Notes: generated by a model not told the origin, from the letters alone. A stretch of DNA of 64,000 nt from Candidatus Methanoperedens nitratireducens (GCF_000685155.1 NZ_JMIY01000001.1:242393-306392); one strand, 5' to 3'; positions 46,724 through 56,279 are shown, counted from the first letter of the stretch. Numbers and translations are program-made.

Positions 46724-47998
46724 ATGAGTCATGTTATCGGGCTGAAATGCAGGGAATGTGGTGCTGAATATCCTGCCGTTATTCAGAATACATGTTATGA
46801 GTGCTTTGGACCTCTTGAGGTCAATTACGACTGGGATTATATCTCAGATAATATTAACAAAGAAAAAATCGCATCTGGACCAAAATCAATATGGAGATAT
46901 GCCGACCTTCTGCCGCTTGAGTCAGAGAGGCGGGTTGATCTTGGCGCTGGTTTCAATAAGCTTCATCATGCAAAGCGCCTTGGTGCAGTACTGGGACTGG
47001 ATGAACTTTATATACTGGATGAATCCGTGAACCCGACCAATTCATTTAAAGACAGGGTTACCTCAGTAGCCATCTCAAAAGCGATCGAATTCGATGTCAG
47101 GGCAGTGGGATGCGCAAGTACAGGCAACCTTGCAGCAGCCGTGGCCGCCCATGCCGCGAAGGCTGGATTGCCTGCATACATCTTCATACCTGGAACAATA
47201 GAGATGGGCAAGATCGTCCAGATGCTCATCTACGGCCCAAATGTGATAGCAGTGGAAGGAACATATGATGATGCCAACAGACTTGCAAGCGAAGTAGCTG
47301 ATTCACATCCTGACTGGGCTTTTGTGAATATCAATATCCGCCCCTACTATACAGAAGGCTCAAAAACGCTGGCGTACGAAACGGCTGAGCAATTGAACTG
47401 GCAGGTTCCCGACCACATCGTCGCCCCTCTGGCAAGCGGTGCTCTTCTCTGTGCAATCTCGCGCGGGTATAAAGAGCTTGAACGGGTCGGGTTAGTTGAC
47501 AGCTCAGATATACGATTATCAGGCTCGCAGCCCCTTAACTGCTCACCCATATCAAGCGCGGTCCAGAACAATTGCGATGTGGTGCCGGTAAGGAATTTTG
47601 AGACCGTGGCGCACAGCCTTGCAATAGGCAACCCTGCTGATGGGTATTATGCAAAATGTGCCATTCTTGATTCAGGCGGTTATGCGGCCTCACCCACAGA
47701 TAATGAGATTATAGAGGCCATACATCTTCTTGCCCGTACAGAAGGCATATTCACTGAACCAGCAGGCGGCACAACAGTAGCAGGCTTAAAGAAGCTGGTT
47801 GAAAGCGGCCATATCCAGAGTGATGAACGGGTCGTGGTCTATGTTACAGGAAACGGCCTTAAAGCACAGGACACGCTTCTTAAGTCCCTGCAGCGCCCGC
47901 CAGTGATTAAACCCGCGCTGAGTGAGTTTGAGCATCTCCTTGCGCCCGAACATAATATTTATAAGCAGCAAGAGGCTGTACATCTTGCACGTATATAA
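46724..47998 (+). CDS. thrC: Threonine synthase
   Basis: A 424-residue PLP enzyme producing threonine from O-phosphohomoserine. The N-terminus has a zinc-ribbon-like pair, CRECG (Cys9, Cys12) and CYECFG (Cys24, Cys27), typical of archaeal forms. The PLP lysine is K109 in NPTNSFKDR, and the phosphate loop is ASTGNLAAAVA near 132-142. It is followed after 10 bases by a ubiquitin-like gene. Confidence 0.94.
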   Translation: MSHVIGLKCRECGAEYPAVIQNTCYECFGPLEVNYDWDYISDNINKEKIASGPKSIWRYADLLPLESERRVDLGAGFNKLHHAKRLGAVLGLDELYILDESVNPTNSFKDRVTSVAISKAIEFDVRAVGCASTGNLAAAVAAHAAKAGLPAYIFIPGTIEMGKIVQMLIYGPNVIAVEGTYDDANRLASEVADSHPDWAFVNINIRPYYTEGSKTLAYETAEQLNWQVPDHIVAPLASGALLCAISRGYKELERVGLVDSSDIRLSGSQPLNCSPISSAVQNNCDVVPVRNFETVAHSLAIGNPADGYYAKCAILDSGGYAASPTDNEIIEAIHLLARTEGIFTEPAGGTTVAGLKKLVESGHIQSDERVVVYVTGNGLKAQDTLLKSLQRPPVIKPALSEFEHLLAPEHNIYKQQEAVHLARI

Positions 47999-48008
47999 GG
48001 TGATAAAA

Positions 48009-48296
48009 ATGGTAAAAATAAGATTCTCATCTGCATTGAGCAATGTAACCCATACACGCGAAACGGTTCTTGAGCTTGGAGATACGACAGTAAAGGTCGT
48101 ACTGGATAAACTGGTTGAACAGTATGGCGCTGATTTTGAGCGCCGTATACTTGATAAAGGCGAAATAAGGCGTTTTGTCAATCTGTATGTGAACGGCGAG
48201 GATATAAGGCACCTGAGCGGTCTTGATAGCCCGGTAAAAGGCACGGATGAGATATCAATACTCCCTGCTGTAAGCGGGGGTAATTTCAGAGGATAA
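48009..48296 (+). CDS. MoaD/ThiS-like ubiquitin-fold protein with residues after the Gly-Gly
   Basis: A 95-residue beta-grasp protein: FVNLYVNGEDIRHLSGLDSPV and EISILPAVSGGNFRG at the end. MoaD, ThiS and SAMP proteins normally end exactly at Gly-Gly, which is adenylated. Here four residues (NFRG) follow. Activation would need proteolytic trimming, as for QbsE-type carriers, or the protein does not work as a sulfur carrier. ATG 48009 is preferred over the long frame from 47922 inside thrC. Confidence 0.75.
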   Translation: MVKIRFSSALSNVTHTRETVLELGDTTVKVVLDKLVEQYGADFERRILDKGEIRRFVNLYVNGEDIRHLSGLDSPVKGTDEISILPAVSGGNFRG

Positions 48297-48325
48297 TAAA
48301 TTATTTCTTGTGATAGTTTCATGCG

Positions 48326-48343
48326 CTGGGGCTCGCGCCCCAG
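48326..48343. terminator. Strong hairpin between convergent genes
   Basis: CTGGGGC-TCGC-GCCCCAG, a 7-bp G+C stem, lies 30 bases after the MoaD-like stop and before a convergent gene. A second G+C-rich inverted repeat follows at about 48350-48369. Candidate terminator or short interspersed repeat. Confidence 0.35.
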
Positions 48344-48384
48344 ACCCCGGGAGGCGCCGCCTGACGGCGGGAAATGCTTTTGGT

Positions 48385-48849
48385 TTATTTCTCTTTTAAA
48401 ATCTTCTGGATTTCAGGCGGCAGGCAGTCTATAGGCGCAATTAACCCATTAACCATCACCATTTTAGAGAATGGATTCCTTTCCTTCATATAAGCTGTAG
48501 AAAATTCCTCCTCGAAACGGTGCATTTTGAACATATCTTTTATGGCTTTGGCTTTCTGTGATGTAGTGCTTTTAGATGTTCCAAAGTAATTACAGATATC
48601 GTCGCCACTTGCATATGGTTCGAAACTTCGGTCAAAGAGGAAGTTGATACTGCCAAGTGCATAGATAACTGAGGCTGCCCAGATTTCTATTCTTCCTGAA
48701 AGGAACGGTACATTCCGCTTGTGCGCCATCTTTTGAATAAGTTTCTCGCACAACTGCTTATAGTCCTCATCCAGGTATTTATCACAAAAACCCGAGGTCA
48801 TTTCAATTAACCACTGTGCTCTTTCCTCAATAATGATCTTATTTCTCAT
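48385..48849 (-). CDS. DUF6398-like protein
   Basis: A 154-residue soluble protein: FLSGRIEIWAASVIYALGSINFLFD near residues 49-73 and ICNYFGTSKSTTSQKAKAIKDMF near 85-107, the latter looking like a helix-turn-helix that may contact DNA. I recall this pattern from the DUF6398 family but cannot verify it here. Function unknown. Start ATG 48849. Confidence 0.55.
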   Translation of the reverse strand: MRNKIIIEERAQWLIEMTSGFCDKYLDEDYKQLCEKLIQKMAHKRNVPFLSGRIEIWAASVIYALGSINFLFDRSFEPYASGDDICNYFGTSKSTTSQKAKAIKDMFKMHRFEEEFSTAYMKERNPFSKMVMVNGLIAPIDCLPPEIQKILKEK

Positions 48850-48897
48850 GCTAACCTTATTTTATGCAGATCCCTCTCAATATGCGAGCATAATTAG

Positions 48898-49440
48898 TTA
48901 AATCTTTTCCTTCCAGATATATCCTTTCCTCTGCTCCAGCACAAGTATCAGTCTTCCGATAATTATTCCGATGATTACACCGCCCACTATATCCATAGGG
49001 AAATGCACCCCGACATACACTCTGCTCAAAGCTATCAGCGATGAGAAAGTGTAAAGATATTTGCTATATTCAGGATGGAATTTCGATACAACCGTAGAAG
49101 TAAGGAAACTTAGTTCAGCATGCCCTGATGGAAAGGATGGATCAGATTCAGGCGATGTCAGTAACCTTGTGGACTCTATTTGATCATATGGTCTTGCCCT
49201 GTCGATGAAATATTTTACAGGATAGATAAAAGCTGCTCCTGCGCTAATCCCGATTACCATCAGTAATGCCAGTTTCCTTTCTTTCCTGATAAAAAAATAA
49301 ATGATCAGAAGAATCCAGAAAACATATGTGAGTTCTCTTAAGCTTGGAAAAAAGATATCAAAAAATGGATTTATGATATTCTGATTAATATTCAGAAAAA
49401 CCGATTTATCTATGGATTCAATATATATTAGGAAATTCAT
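48898..49440 (-). CDS. PAP2-family membrane phosphatase
   Basis: A 180-residue membrane protein with the three PAP2 motifs: KYFIDRARP, PSGH, and SRVYVGVHFPMD. It probably dephosphorylates a lipid diphosphate such as the polyprenyl carrier. The frame starts at TTG 49485, but ATG 49440, just after the glycosyltransferase stop at 49454, gives the normal N-terminus. It forms an operon with the glycosyltransferase and the Lon-like protease. Confidence 0.87.
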   Translation of the reverse strand: MNFLIYIESIDKSVFLNINQNIINPFFDIFFPSLRELTYVFWILLIIYFFIRKERKLALLMVIGISAGAAFIYPVKYFIDRARPYDQIESTRLLTSPESDPSFPSGHAELSFLTSTVVSKFHPEYSKYLYTFSSLIALSRVYVGVHFPMDIVGGVIIGIIIGRLILVLEQRKGYIWKEKI

Positions 49441-49453
49441 TGCTACAATCTCT

Positions 49454-50602
49454 CTAATAGCATAGTATCCTGTCAGATAGCTCAAGGATAATATCTGCTG
49501 CTTTTTTAGGTCCTTTCATCTTTTTTGCCATTTCAGAATATCGCTCCGCTTTTTCCCTGAATCTCACATCGCTTAACAGGGTATGAATTTTTTCAAAAAG
49601 GTGTTCAGGCTCAAGGGATGCATAATCAAGGGTCTCGCAGATCCCGAGTTCTCTCATACGTGCGGCATTGCTTTCCTGCTCGATCTGCCCTTTATCTGGA
49701 ATAATAAGCGCGGGTTTCCCAAGCGTCAGTATCTCCATGGCAGTACTGTGCCCTGCCTGCGTTATTATAAGCTCAGCAGCCCGCATATACGGGGAGATAT
49801 CCTCGGCAAATTCAAGTACCCTGACATTTCCAGGGATCTTATCACTCCTGAACCCTGTGAAGATCACAAAATTGAGATCCACAAATCTATCCGCGATCTT
49901 CAATATCCCCTCAAAGATCGGAAGCCTGAAGGAATGACCGCCAAGAAGGGTCAGGATAAAGGGACGTTTTATATCATAAGGGGCGTTCAGGCGCTCATTC
50001 TCATTATTCACAGATATGGCAGGCCCTATAAAGCGCTGCTTTTTCATGGTGTGATGGCTTCTACTTAATGTGTTAAGACATACAGTATGGGGAGGAGGGA
50101 AATCAGGGATCAGGACCTCTTCTGCAAGTGCAGTCATAGTCTTGAGCGTAAATTCAACAGGCTTTCCTATAAGACGTAAAAAAAAAGTACATTCATTGAA
50201 AAAAGGCGCAATGCTTGTCTGATTTGTAATAATAACGCAGGGTATCCCTAATTTGAACGCTGCAAAAACAGCCGCACTCCTGCCATCTGCCACCACACAT
50301 GTGGCATTAAAGTCCTCCATAGCTTTTTTCTCATCCTGGATAATTCTTGAGATATGAAACGCAGTATTCTTACTCCTGGATATGGTTGCCCTCAGATCAA
50401 AAGATCCATGATTTCCCACCATCTCGAATTCCCGCTCGACTTCAATAACATTGAAACTCTTATTTAAGCGGTCTAACACATATCCATAGCTTCCCATAAG
50501 AACCAGAGCTCCGGCCCTTGTGAGTTCATTCGCTATGGCCATATCCCTGCTTGAATGCCCGTAGCCCTCACCACATACTGAAAAATAGACCCTGTGAACC
50601 AT
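49454..50602 (-). CDS. GT-B glycosyltransferase (MurG/MGT-like)
   Basis: A 382-residue enzyme: N-terminal glycine loop CGEGYGHSSRDMAIANEL near residues 10-27, C-terminal nucleotide-sugar site ITQAGHSTAMEILTLGKPALIIP near 278-300, as in the MurG/UGT class. The probable job is transfer of a sugar to a lipid or surface glycan. The acceptor is unknown. It is followed by the PAP2 gene. Confidence 0.8.
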   Translation of the reverse strand: MVHRVYFSVCGEGYGHSSRDMAIANELTRAGALVLMGSYGYVLDRLNKSFNVIEVEREFEMVGNHGSFDLRATISRSKNTAFHISRIIQDEKKAMEDFNATCVVADGRSAAVFAAFKLGIPCVIITNQTSIAPFFNECTFFLRLIGKPVEFTLKTMTALAEEVLIPDFPPPHTVCLNTLSRSHHTMKKQRFIGPAISVNNENERLNAPYDIKRPFILTLLGGHSFRLPIFEGILKIADRFVDLNFVIFTGFRSDKIPGNVRVLEFAEDISPYMRAAELIITQAGHSTAMEILTLGKPALIIPDKGQIEQESNAARMRELGICETLDYASLEPEHLFEKIHTLLSDVRFREKAERYSEMAKKMKGPKKAADIILELSDRILCY

Positions 50603-50608
50603 ACTTAT

Positions 50609-52465
50609 CTAATTCTTAATCAAGCGTCTTGCAAATAATATAACTATCAGTGCCACGGCAGCTTCAAACGCCGGCACTCTTATTTTTGTTCCTGGCTTCT
50701 TTTCAGTTGGAGTTACATCTGGAGTGGGCATCTGCGTCTCTGATATGAACGGCGTAAGTGCAGGCTTTACTGGCGTTGTATCGGTGGCTACTGAATGAGA
50801 ATTAATTACTATCATGGTCTTTGCAACCATTTTTGCATAAGAGTACTGGGAGATCTTGCTGTAGGCATCAGTCAGTGTGTCAGCATACTCATATGCACTC
50901 ACCGCAAGCGTTGGCTCAATGCCTGCCATTCTCGCATCGTTTATTGCTGTCTCTGCTGAGATGGCACTTTGCTCTATTTTTTTAGAGGTATCGGTCTGGC
51001 CGAGTAATCCTATTGTGGTACTGGATCTCACTGTAGCCTGAAGAGAATCAAATATCGCACCTGCATAGTATCCGCGCATCATCTCTTTCTTGGCGTGGTC
51101 TATGTCTTCATCTGTATCACCTATAATGCCTGGATGTGCCCCGCTCTCCAGAAGCAGCGTCTGTGTGTAGGTATTGATTGATTGTGCCTGGCTTAAATAC
51201 CATCCCGCGCGATCCTTTAATATATCCTCAGGTACGATCCTTCCATCGGGCACAGAGAGCGTCAACCACCACTGCGCAGTACGTGCCCTCTCATTTGCAA
51301 AAGCAAGTGATGAGATCTTTCCATCAGTATCACTGAGTTTTTTTGCCTCATCCAGTTTTGCTATTGCAGATGTAATTCTGGATTCGGCTGCTCCAACAGC
51401 CCCAATGTCATTTATACCATATAATTTAAAATCATCAAGGTCGTTCTCTGAACGCTGTATCTGTTTTTCAACTCTATCGATCAATTCTGTAAGATATTGC
51501 TCTTTATCTGATGCTTTACCGTATCCATCATTCCACTGAACATATCGCATGTAGTATATTGAGTTAAAGTATAGAGAGGTCGCTGCATAATATTTCTTAT
51601 CACTGTACATACCATCTGCCCGGTCCAGTATATCCTTGGCCTGCTTCATGGATTGACTGTTTTGCACGAGAGAGGAAGTTACTTCGTACATATCTTTTGC
51701 TTCTCTCTGCAGGCTGGTAGCAAGAGGTTCAAGCAGGCTCAGGTAACCCGGGGTAAGGATAGTGCCCTTATATGGTGTATTTTTGATCTCATGGCCTGTA
51801 AAAGCTAAAACTGCATCCTGTATCGTACTCACTTCCTTAACAGTGACATTTAGTTTCTTTCCAAGCTCAACTACATTAACTGTTTCTTCCTTTTGCTCGG
51901 ATATTGTAATCGGGCCCCTTGTTCTGCCAACAGACCTTTTTACAGTAACCGTGCCCTGTCCATCAGGGATCAGAAAAAGTGTAGTGTTTTTTTCTGCTGC
52001 AGCCTCAAGCTTAAAAGGAACCCCGCCAACCGGTCCTATTGATTCATCAGGGTTTATCATGCCGGTCATGACCACATCTGGCTTCAGTGTCCAGTTGTTT
52101 ATGGCAGCAATGGTAGCTACTGTTAATGCCCCGCCTGCTGACGGCCCGCCTATGATCGGTGAACTTATATCAATAATATAATAAAAATCATACGTCCTCT
52201 GATCGACCCCAAGAACATCAGATGCCACCATAGCCGCAAGCCTTGCAGAGCCCTGCAGATCAACCTGCGTGTATGGACTGGTATCCACAAAAACATGACC
52301 TGTACCTTTTGTGGCTATTACCCTGGCGCTCAGGAGAATTCCTTCCTCCCCTTCCTCAGTAATATGATCTGCCACAAGAGGGATTGTGACCCCCTCCTCC
52401 AGAGCATGAGCATTACTTAAGGACACTAAAAGTATCAGCATTACCCAAATGAATCTGTTGATCAT
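50609..52465 (-). CDS. Exported, membrane-anchored Lon-like (S16) protease
   Basis: A 618-residue protein with a signal peptide (residues about 1-21, cleavage near ALA/EE), a Lon proteolytic domain with catalytic Ser109 (GGPSAGGAL) and Lys152 (GGVPFKLEAA), a long helical region (about 250-530), a Thr/Pro linker and a C-terminal membrane segment (AAVALIVILFA). There is no ATPase domain, so it acts outside the cytoplasm without ATP, as in archaeal exported S16 members. It ends six bases before the glycosyltransferase start. Confidence 0.83.
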   Translation of the reverse strand: MINRFIWVMLILLVSLSNAHALEEGVTIPLVADHITEEGEEGILLSARVIATKGTGHVFVDTSPYTQVDLQGSARLAAMVASDVLGVDQRTYDFYYIIDISSPIIGGPSAGGALTVATIAAINNWTLKPDVVMTGMINPDESIGPVGGVPFKLEAAAEKNTTLFLIPDGQGTVTVKRSVGRTRGPITISEQKEETVNVVELGKKLNVTVKEVSTIQDAVLAFTGHEIKNTPYKGTILTPGYLSLLEPLATSLQREAKDMYEVTSSLVQNSQSMKQAKDILDRADGMYSDKKYYAATSLYFNSIYYMRYVQWNDGYGKASDKEQYLTELIDRVEKQIQRSENDLDDFKLYGINDIGAVGAAESRITSAIAKLDEAKKLSDTDGKISSLAFANERARTAQWWLTLSVPDGRIVPEDILKDRAGWYLSQAQSINTYTQTLLLESGAHPGIIGDTDEDIDHAKKEMMRGYYAGAIFDSLQATVRSSTTIGLLGQTDTSKKIEQSAISAETAINDARMAGIEPTLAVSAYEYADTLTDAYSKISQYSYAKMVAKTMIVINSHSVATDTTPVKPALTPFISETQMPTPDVTPTEKKPGTKIRVPAFEAAVALIVILFARRLIKN

Positions 52466-52516
52466 TTCTTCACAAACGCTAATATATTGGATAAGATACT
52501 TAAAACCAGTGGAAAT

Positions 52517-53401
52517 ATGTACCTATCAGACCCTTATACAATCCCTTATAAAGGCATCTACGCAGTTGCTGATCAGAAGAATGAGCTTGTTGAAATAATG
52601 GAGCATTCCAGTTGCCTGGGTGGCTCAGCATGGGCGCTTTATCATTATTCAAAAAGTCCTCTTGTTATTAAAACCCGTGCGGTCGGGGACATGATGCGCT
52701 ACCTCATCAGGGCCGGGAAATCAACTCTTAACCTCCAGTCCTCAATCGCGGCTGCAGGCATTGAATCAGTCCTTATCAATGGTAAAGAGATAGAGATAAC
52801 ATACAGCGGTCTTGGCGGCGGGGGAGTAGGCGCGACAACATGCAGGGCTTATGCAAACGGGGTCCTGAGATGCAGGCTCTCAGAATCAGGCGGAGGCAAG
52901 CAGGCAAGCGGGACAATCGTTGTCCCCAGAAGGGAGAGGGTGCTTGTGGGAATAGATAACACCGATTCAAAAGAGGTGGGAGCAACATGGACGCTTGCCC
53001 ACAATATCGCCAGTGCAGTTGATTCTATTGAGCATAAGTATATCTCGCATACGCTTGTTCAGCTCTATCCTGTCCCTGATAAGACCCAGAACTGCGTGGC
53101 AACAGTGCTGGAATTTGCATGTGTTGAAGGCGCAACAGAAGGATTACTTGAGGAGATAAAAAAAGGGCTTGAAAAATACAGCGTTTCAAATGAGACAGGC
53201 ATGGTTGCATTATCAGATTTTGATGCTGCATCCCTTGTTGAGTACAGCAGGCTTTGCAGAAGCAGGATGATAACAAAAGAACTTACAATAAAAACAGCAA
53301 AGGAGAACGGGGTTGAGATCTGTATAGATGGCAAGGGCATCATAGGCGCTCTGGCAGCGCTTCCCTGGTTCTCGCAACATTCAGAATCAGTAGTAATATG
53401 A
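52517..53401 (+). CDS. Methanogenesis marker protein 11
   Basis: A 294-residue protein. The start MYLSDPYTIPYKGIYAVADQ and the central GIDNTDSKEVGATWTLAHNIA (residues about 156-176), with CLGGSAWALYHY near 34-45, fit methanogenesis marker 11, a protein found in methanogens and methane oxidisers that shares a GIDDTD-like motif with TiaS. Exact function unknown. TTG 52487 extends the frame by ten residues, but ATG 52517 matches the family start. It overlaps the next gene by four bases. Confidence 0.8.
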   Translation: MYLSDPYTIPYKGIYAVADQKNELVEIMEHSSCLGGSAWALYHYSKSPLVIKTRAVGDMMRYLIRAGKSTLNLQSSIAAAGIESVLINGKEIEITYSGLGGGGVGATTCRAYANGVLRCRLSESGGGKQASGTIVVPRRERVLVGIDNTDSKEVGATWTLAHNIASAVDSIEHKYISHTLVQLYPVPDKTQNCVATVLEFACVEGATEGLLEEIKKGLEKYSVSNETGMVALSDFDAASLVEYSRLCRSRMITKELTIKTAKENGVEICIDGKGIIGALAALPWFSQHSESVVI

Positions 53402-54951
53402 AAAACTTTAAGAAAGTTTTATCAAAAGAGGGATATAACCTTAAGAAAGTTTTATCAAAAGAGGTATATAACCTTAGGAAAGTTTTATCAAAAGAAGGGC
53501 ATAACAGTGGCCTTAATGCAGCGGTTTATGCGTTTCTTGACAGTGATGTAAAAATAGTTACTGGTGTACCCGGTTTTCCGATAACCTCTCTCATGGAGGC
53601 TCTTGGTGAGAGAATCAGGCATGAATGGTCGATCAATGAGAAAGTGGCACTTGAGCTTGCACTTGGTTCATCTGTATGCGGTGAGCGCAGCGCAGTGATT
53701 ACAAAGCACGTGGGAATGAATGTCCTCTCCGACCCTCTTGTGACATCAGCGACCCATACAATAGGTGCAGGTCTGGTGATCATTGCTGGAGATGATCCAG
53801 GAGTTCAAAAATCCCAGAACGAGCAGGATTCACGGTTATACGGACTTATTGCAGAGGTTCCTGTTTTCGATCCCCCGACACCGGAGGCGCTTTACCTGAG
53901 TATCAAGGAGGCATTTGAATTATCAGAAAATGTAAGCACACCTGTGATAATCAGACTAACAGACAGGCTCCTTATAAGCGAAGGTAACATTACCAGGGAG
54001 ATAAAGTCAAAATCTAAACCTATGTGCCTTGATAAAAAAATATGGCATCTTACCATGTTCGGCAAACACCAGAATTTCCACAGGATATCTTTCCCCAGGA
54101 TGCGTGAGTATGCCGGGAGATCGAATTTGAATACATATAAAAAAAGAGGAGCATCTGGAATAATATCCTCTGGTTTTCCTACATCTCTGGTCGATTCCAT
54201 CATCCCTGATAACTTCTCCCACCTCTCACTTGGCATCATCAATCCCCTGCCCCTGGATACTGTCAACCGCTTCATGGATGAGCATGAGCGCGTTCTTGTC
54301 GTAGAAGAGACCGAGCCTGTTATTGAAAGACAGCTTACAAAAAGAGTGCTTGGAAAACTCACAGGTCACCTGCCCTACGGAATTATAGAGATTGAGGATA
54401 TACAGAAAGCGATACAGAATATCAATAATGATACTGTAGCACGCGATATAATACCGCAGACCATCAAGGAAAGAGGGCTTCGTCAGATATGTCAGGACTG
54501 CCCGTATATTCCCCTGTATAATGCGATAAAAGAGTTAAACGTGCCTGTTGCAGGCGACCTCGGGTGTTCCATAATGACCTCATCCCCACCACTGTCTCTT
54601 CTTGATGCTGCGTTTTCTCTGGGTTCTGCTATCGGAACTGCCTGCGGGTTTAGCAGGAAAGGGATTGCGATAATCGGCGATTTTGGTCTTGCCCATTCAG
54701 GGATTGCAGGGCTTATCAATGCAGTCCACAATAAACATGAGCTTCTGGTGATAGTGCTTCAAAACGAGGTAGCTGCAATGACAGGAGGTCAGCAGGTTCC
54801 TGATCTAACAGGGTTAGTGAGTTCTTATGTCAAAGATACAGAGATAATAGATCCACAGGCGAATATAGATATAAAGGATATATTAGAGAAGAAACTTGAG
54901 AGTAAAGGCATCTCAGTGATTCTGGCACGCGCAGTGTGTCCAAGATATTGA
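53398..54951 (+). CDS. TPP enzyme related to indolepyruvate ferredoxin oxidoreductase alpha subunit
   Basis: A 517-residue protein: pyrimidine-binding domain with VTGVPGFPITSLMEAL near residues 55-70 and a TPP-binding domain with DLGCSIMTSSPPLSLLDAAFSLGSA and IIGDFGLAHSGIAGLINAVHN. It lacks the C-terminal ferredoxin domain of IorA. The N-terminus holds three tandem 11-residue units (KKVLSKEGYNL, KKVLSKEVYNL, RKVLSKEGHNS). Coupled to the mmp11 gene by ATGA overlap; in methanogens such a pair is recurrent in my recollection. Substrate not known. Confidence 0.75.
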   Translation: MKNFKKVLSKEGYNLKKVLSKEVYNLRKVLSKEGHNSGLNAAVYAFLDSDVKIVTGVPGFPITSLMEALGERIRHEWSINEKVALELALGSSVCGERSAVITKHVGMNVLSDPLVTSATHTIGAGLVIIAGDDPGVQKSQNEQDSRLYGLIAEVPVFDPPTPEALYLSIKEAFELSENVSTPVIIRLTDRLLISEGNITREIKSKSKPMCLDKKIWHLTMFGKHQNFHRISFPRMREYAGRSNLNTYKKRGASGIISSGFPTSLVDSIIPDNFSHLSLGIINPLPLDTVNRFMDEHERVLVVEETEPVIERQLTKRVLGKLTGHLPYGIIEIEDIQKAIQNINNDTVARDIIPQTIKERGLRQICQDCPYIPLYNAIKELNVPVAGDLGCSIMTSSPPLSLLDAAFSLGSAIGTACGFSRKGIAIIGDFGLAHSGIAGLINAVHNKHELLVIVLQNEVAAMTGGQQVPDLTGLVSSYVKDTEIIDPQANIDIKDILEKKLESKGISVILARAVCPRY

Positions 54952-54970
54952 TAAGCTGAAGATTTACCAA

Positions 54971-55264
54971 TCAAGGGAGGCTAAGTACAATATCATATAT
55001 TTCTAGATGTGGTGTAGCCTTGATTTTTTGGAATAGTTCAATGGCTTTAGGTGTTTGTGTACTTCTTCTCATTTTTTCCAAAGCCTCACGACTTTCCCAT
55101 ACTGTTTCAATTCTGTAAATTTCTGGATTATTACTGTTTCTTAACAGGTATGATCTTATCAAACCCGGTGACAGTGTCTCTTGTTTGAGGGATGCGTAAG
55201 CCGTTTCAAATTCTTCTGCCTTAGAAATAGGCACATTTCCTTCCACTATTGTAATAACTTCCAT
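54971..55264 (-). CDS. ABM-domain (antibiotic biosynthesis monooxygenase-like) protein
   Basis: A 97-residue dimeric alpha/beta barrel protein: VITIVEGNVPISKAEEFETAY, then IYRIETVWESREALEKMRRS, then a C-terminal strand. Members include quinol monooxygenases and haem-degrading enzymes, but many have no known activity. It converges with the IorA-like gene. Confidence 0.75.
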   Translation of the reverse strand: MEVITIVEGNVPISKAEEFETAYASLKQETLSPGLIRSYLLRNSNNPEIYRIETVWESREALEKMRRSTQTPKAIELFQKIKATPHLEIYDIVLSLP

Positions 55265-55397
55265 ATTCTCATCTCTCTTGAATATCGTTTGGTTTGTCCC
55301 ATCTTTACATGAAGAAAGTACTTACCTGTCAAACTCTAAAGCCATAGCAGGGAACGGTTTTGACACGTTGCCACTTCTTCAAGGTTTCTTTAATATC

Positions 55398-55637
55398 TCA
55401 TTCACGCGTGGATTCTACCTCATAAATCCAGTCAGTTTTAACTTTTGCCTTTGCGTGATGCTTCTCAATAGCTTCCCTGTTAGGTGCATCAAGAACGCAC
55501 CATACTTTGTTGTCTTTCTCACTGTAAATGATCTCGTGGTGTTTAACCCCGAATTCGTCCGTGGGCGCATTTTGAAGTTTTTGAAGTTGCTCTGGCGTAA
55601 GTGGCCTCATCGGATGCTGGTCCATATATCTCGCCAT
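55398..55637 (-). CDS. DUF4242/SCO4226-like small protein
   Basis: A 79-residue ferredoxin-like-fold protein: MARYMDQHPMRPLTPEQLQK, GVKHHEIIYSEKDNKVWCVLDAP, REAIEKHHAKAKV. The His residues and a Cys fit the nickel-binding SCO4226 family. Physiological role unknown. AGGTG precedes the start. Confidence 0.7.
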   Translation of the reverse strand: MARYMDQHPMRPLTPEQLQKLQNAPTDEFGVKHHEIIYSEKDNKVWCVLDAPNREAIEKHHAKAKVKTDWIYEVESTRE

Positions 55638-55925
55638 TACATTTCACCTCCCCCCATTCATGGGTTTTATTTCACTCTCTATTAGCATGTTTTGATCCTC
55701 AAAATATATAATCTTATACAACCCGATTTTTAGATATTTAAGAAGTAGGTTGATATCTGGCATGGATATGAGATTGCCAAAATATTCTTATAGAATGAAA
55801 TATAGAGTATTCATAGGGGCAACGTAACTGTATGACAACAGCAGTGAGCTAACCTGCTGTTATTTCTGAGGGGACATTATAGTCAGGGTTGCCTCCAATT
55901 ATTTCAAAATTGGGAGTGGTACAAT

Positions 55926-56279
55926 ATGGCAAAAGAAGAAGAAAAGAGAAAAGAGAAGGTAGAAGAGAAAGAGAAGGGCTATACTTATGAGTTCTACCAT
56001 GAGATCGGGAAGAAGGGAGGAGAAGAGAGAAAAAAGGAGTTAGGGCATGAAGGCTATAAGGAACTTGGCCATAAGGGCGGAGAAGCTACCAGGGAAACCC
56101 ATGGCCATGAGTTCTATTCGGAGATAGGACACAGGGGTGGAGAAGCTACCAAGGAAACTCACGGTCGCGAGTTCTATTCAGAAATCGGACACAAGGGTGG
56201 GTCTAAAGGTGGTGAAGCTACCAAGAAAAAACATGGCCACGAGACCCTTGAAGAGCATAAGGAACATGGAGGAGCTTAA
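55926..56279 (+). CDS. KGG-repeat stress protein (GsiB-like hydrophilin)
   Basis: A 117-residue, very hydrophilic protein built of about five repeats of the type EFYSEIGHKGGEATKETHG. Such proteins are disordered in solution and accumulate under desiccation or osmotic stress in bacteria. Lys, Glu, Gly and His make up most of it; no Cys or Trp. Copy-number change of the repeat is likely because units 3 and 4 are nearly identical in DNA. Confidence 0.8.
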   Translation: MAKEEEKRKEKVEEKEKGYTYEFYHEIGKKGGEERKKELGHEGYKELGHKGGEATRETHGHEFYSEIGHRGGEATKETHGREFYSEIGHKGGSKGGEATKKKHGHETLEEHKEHGGA

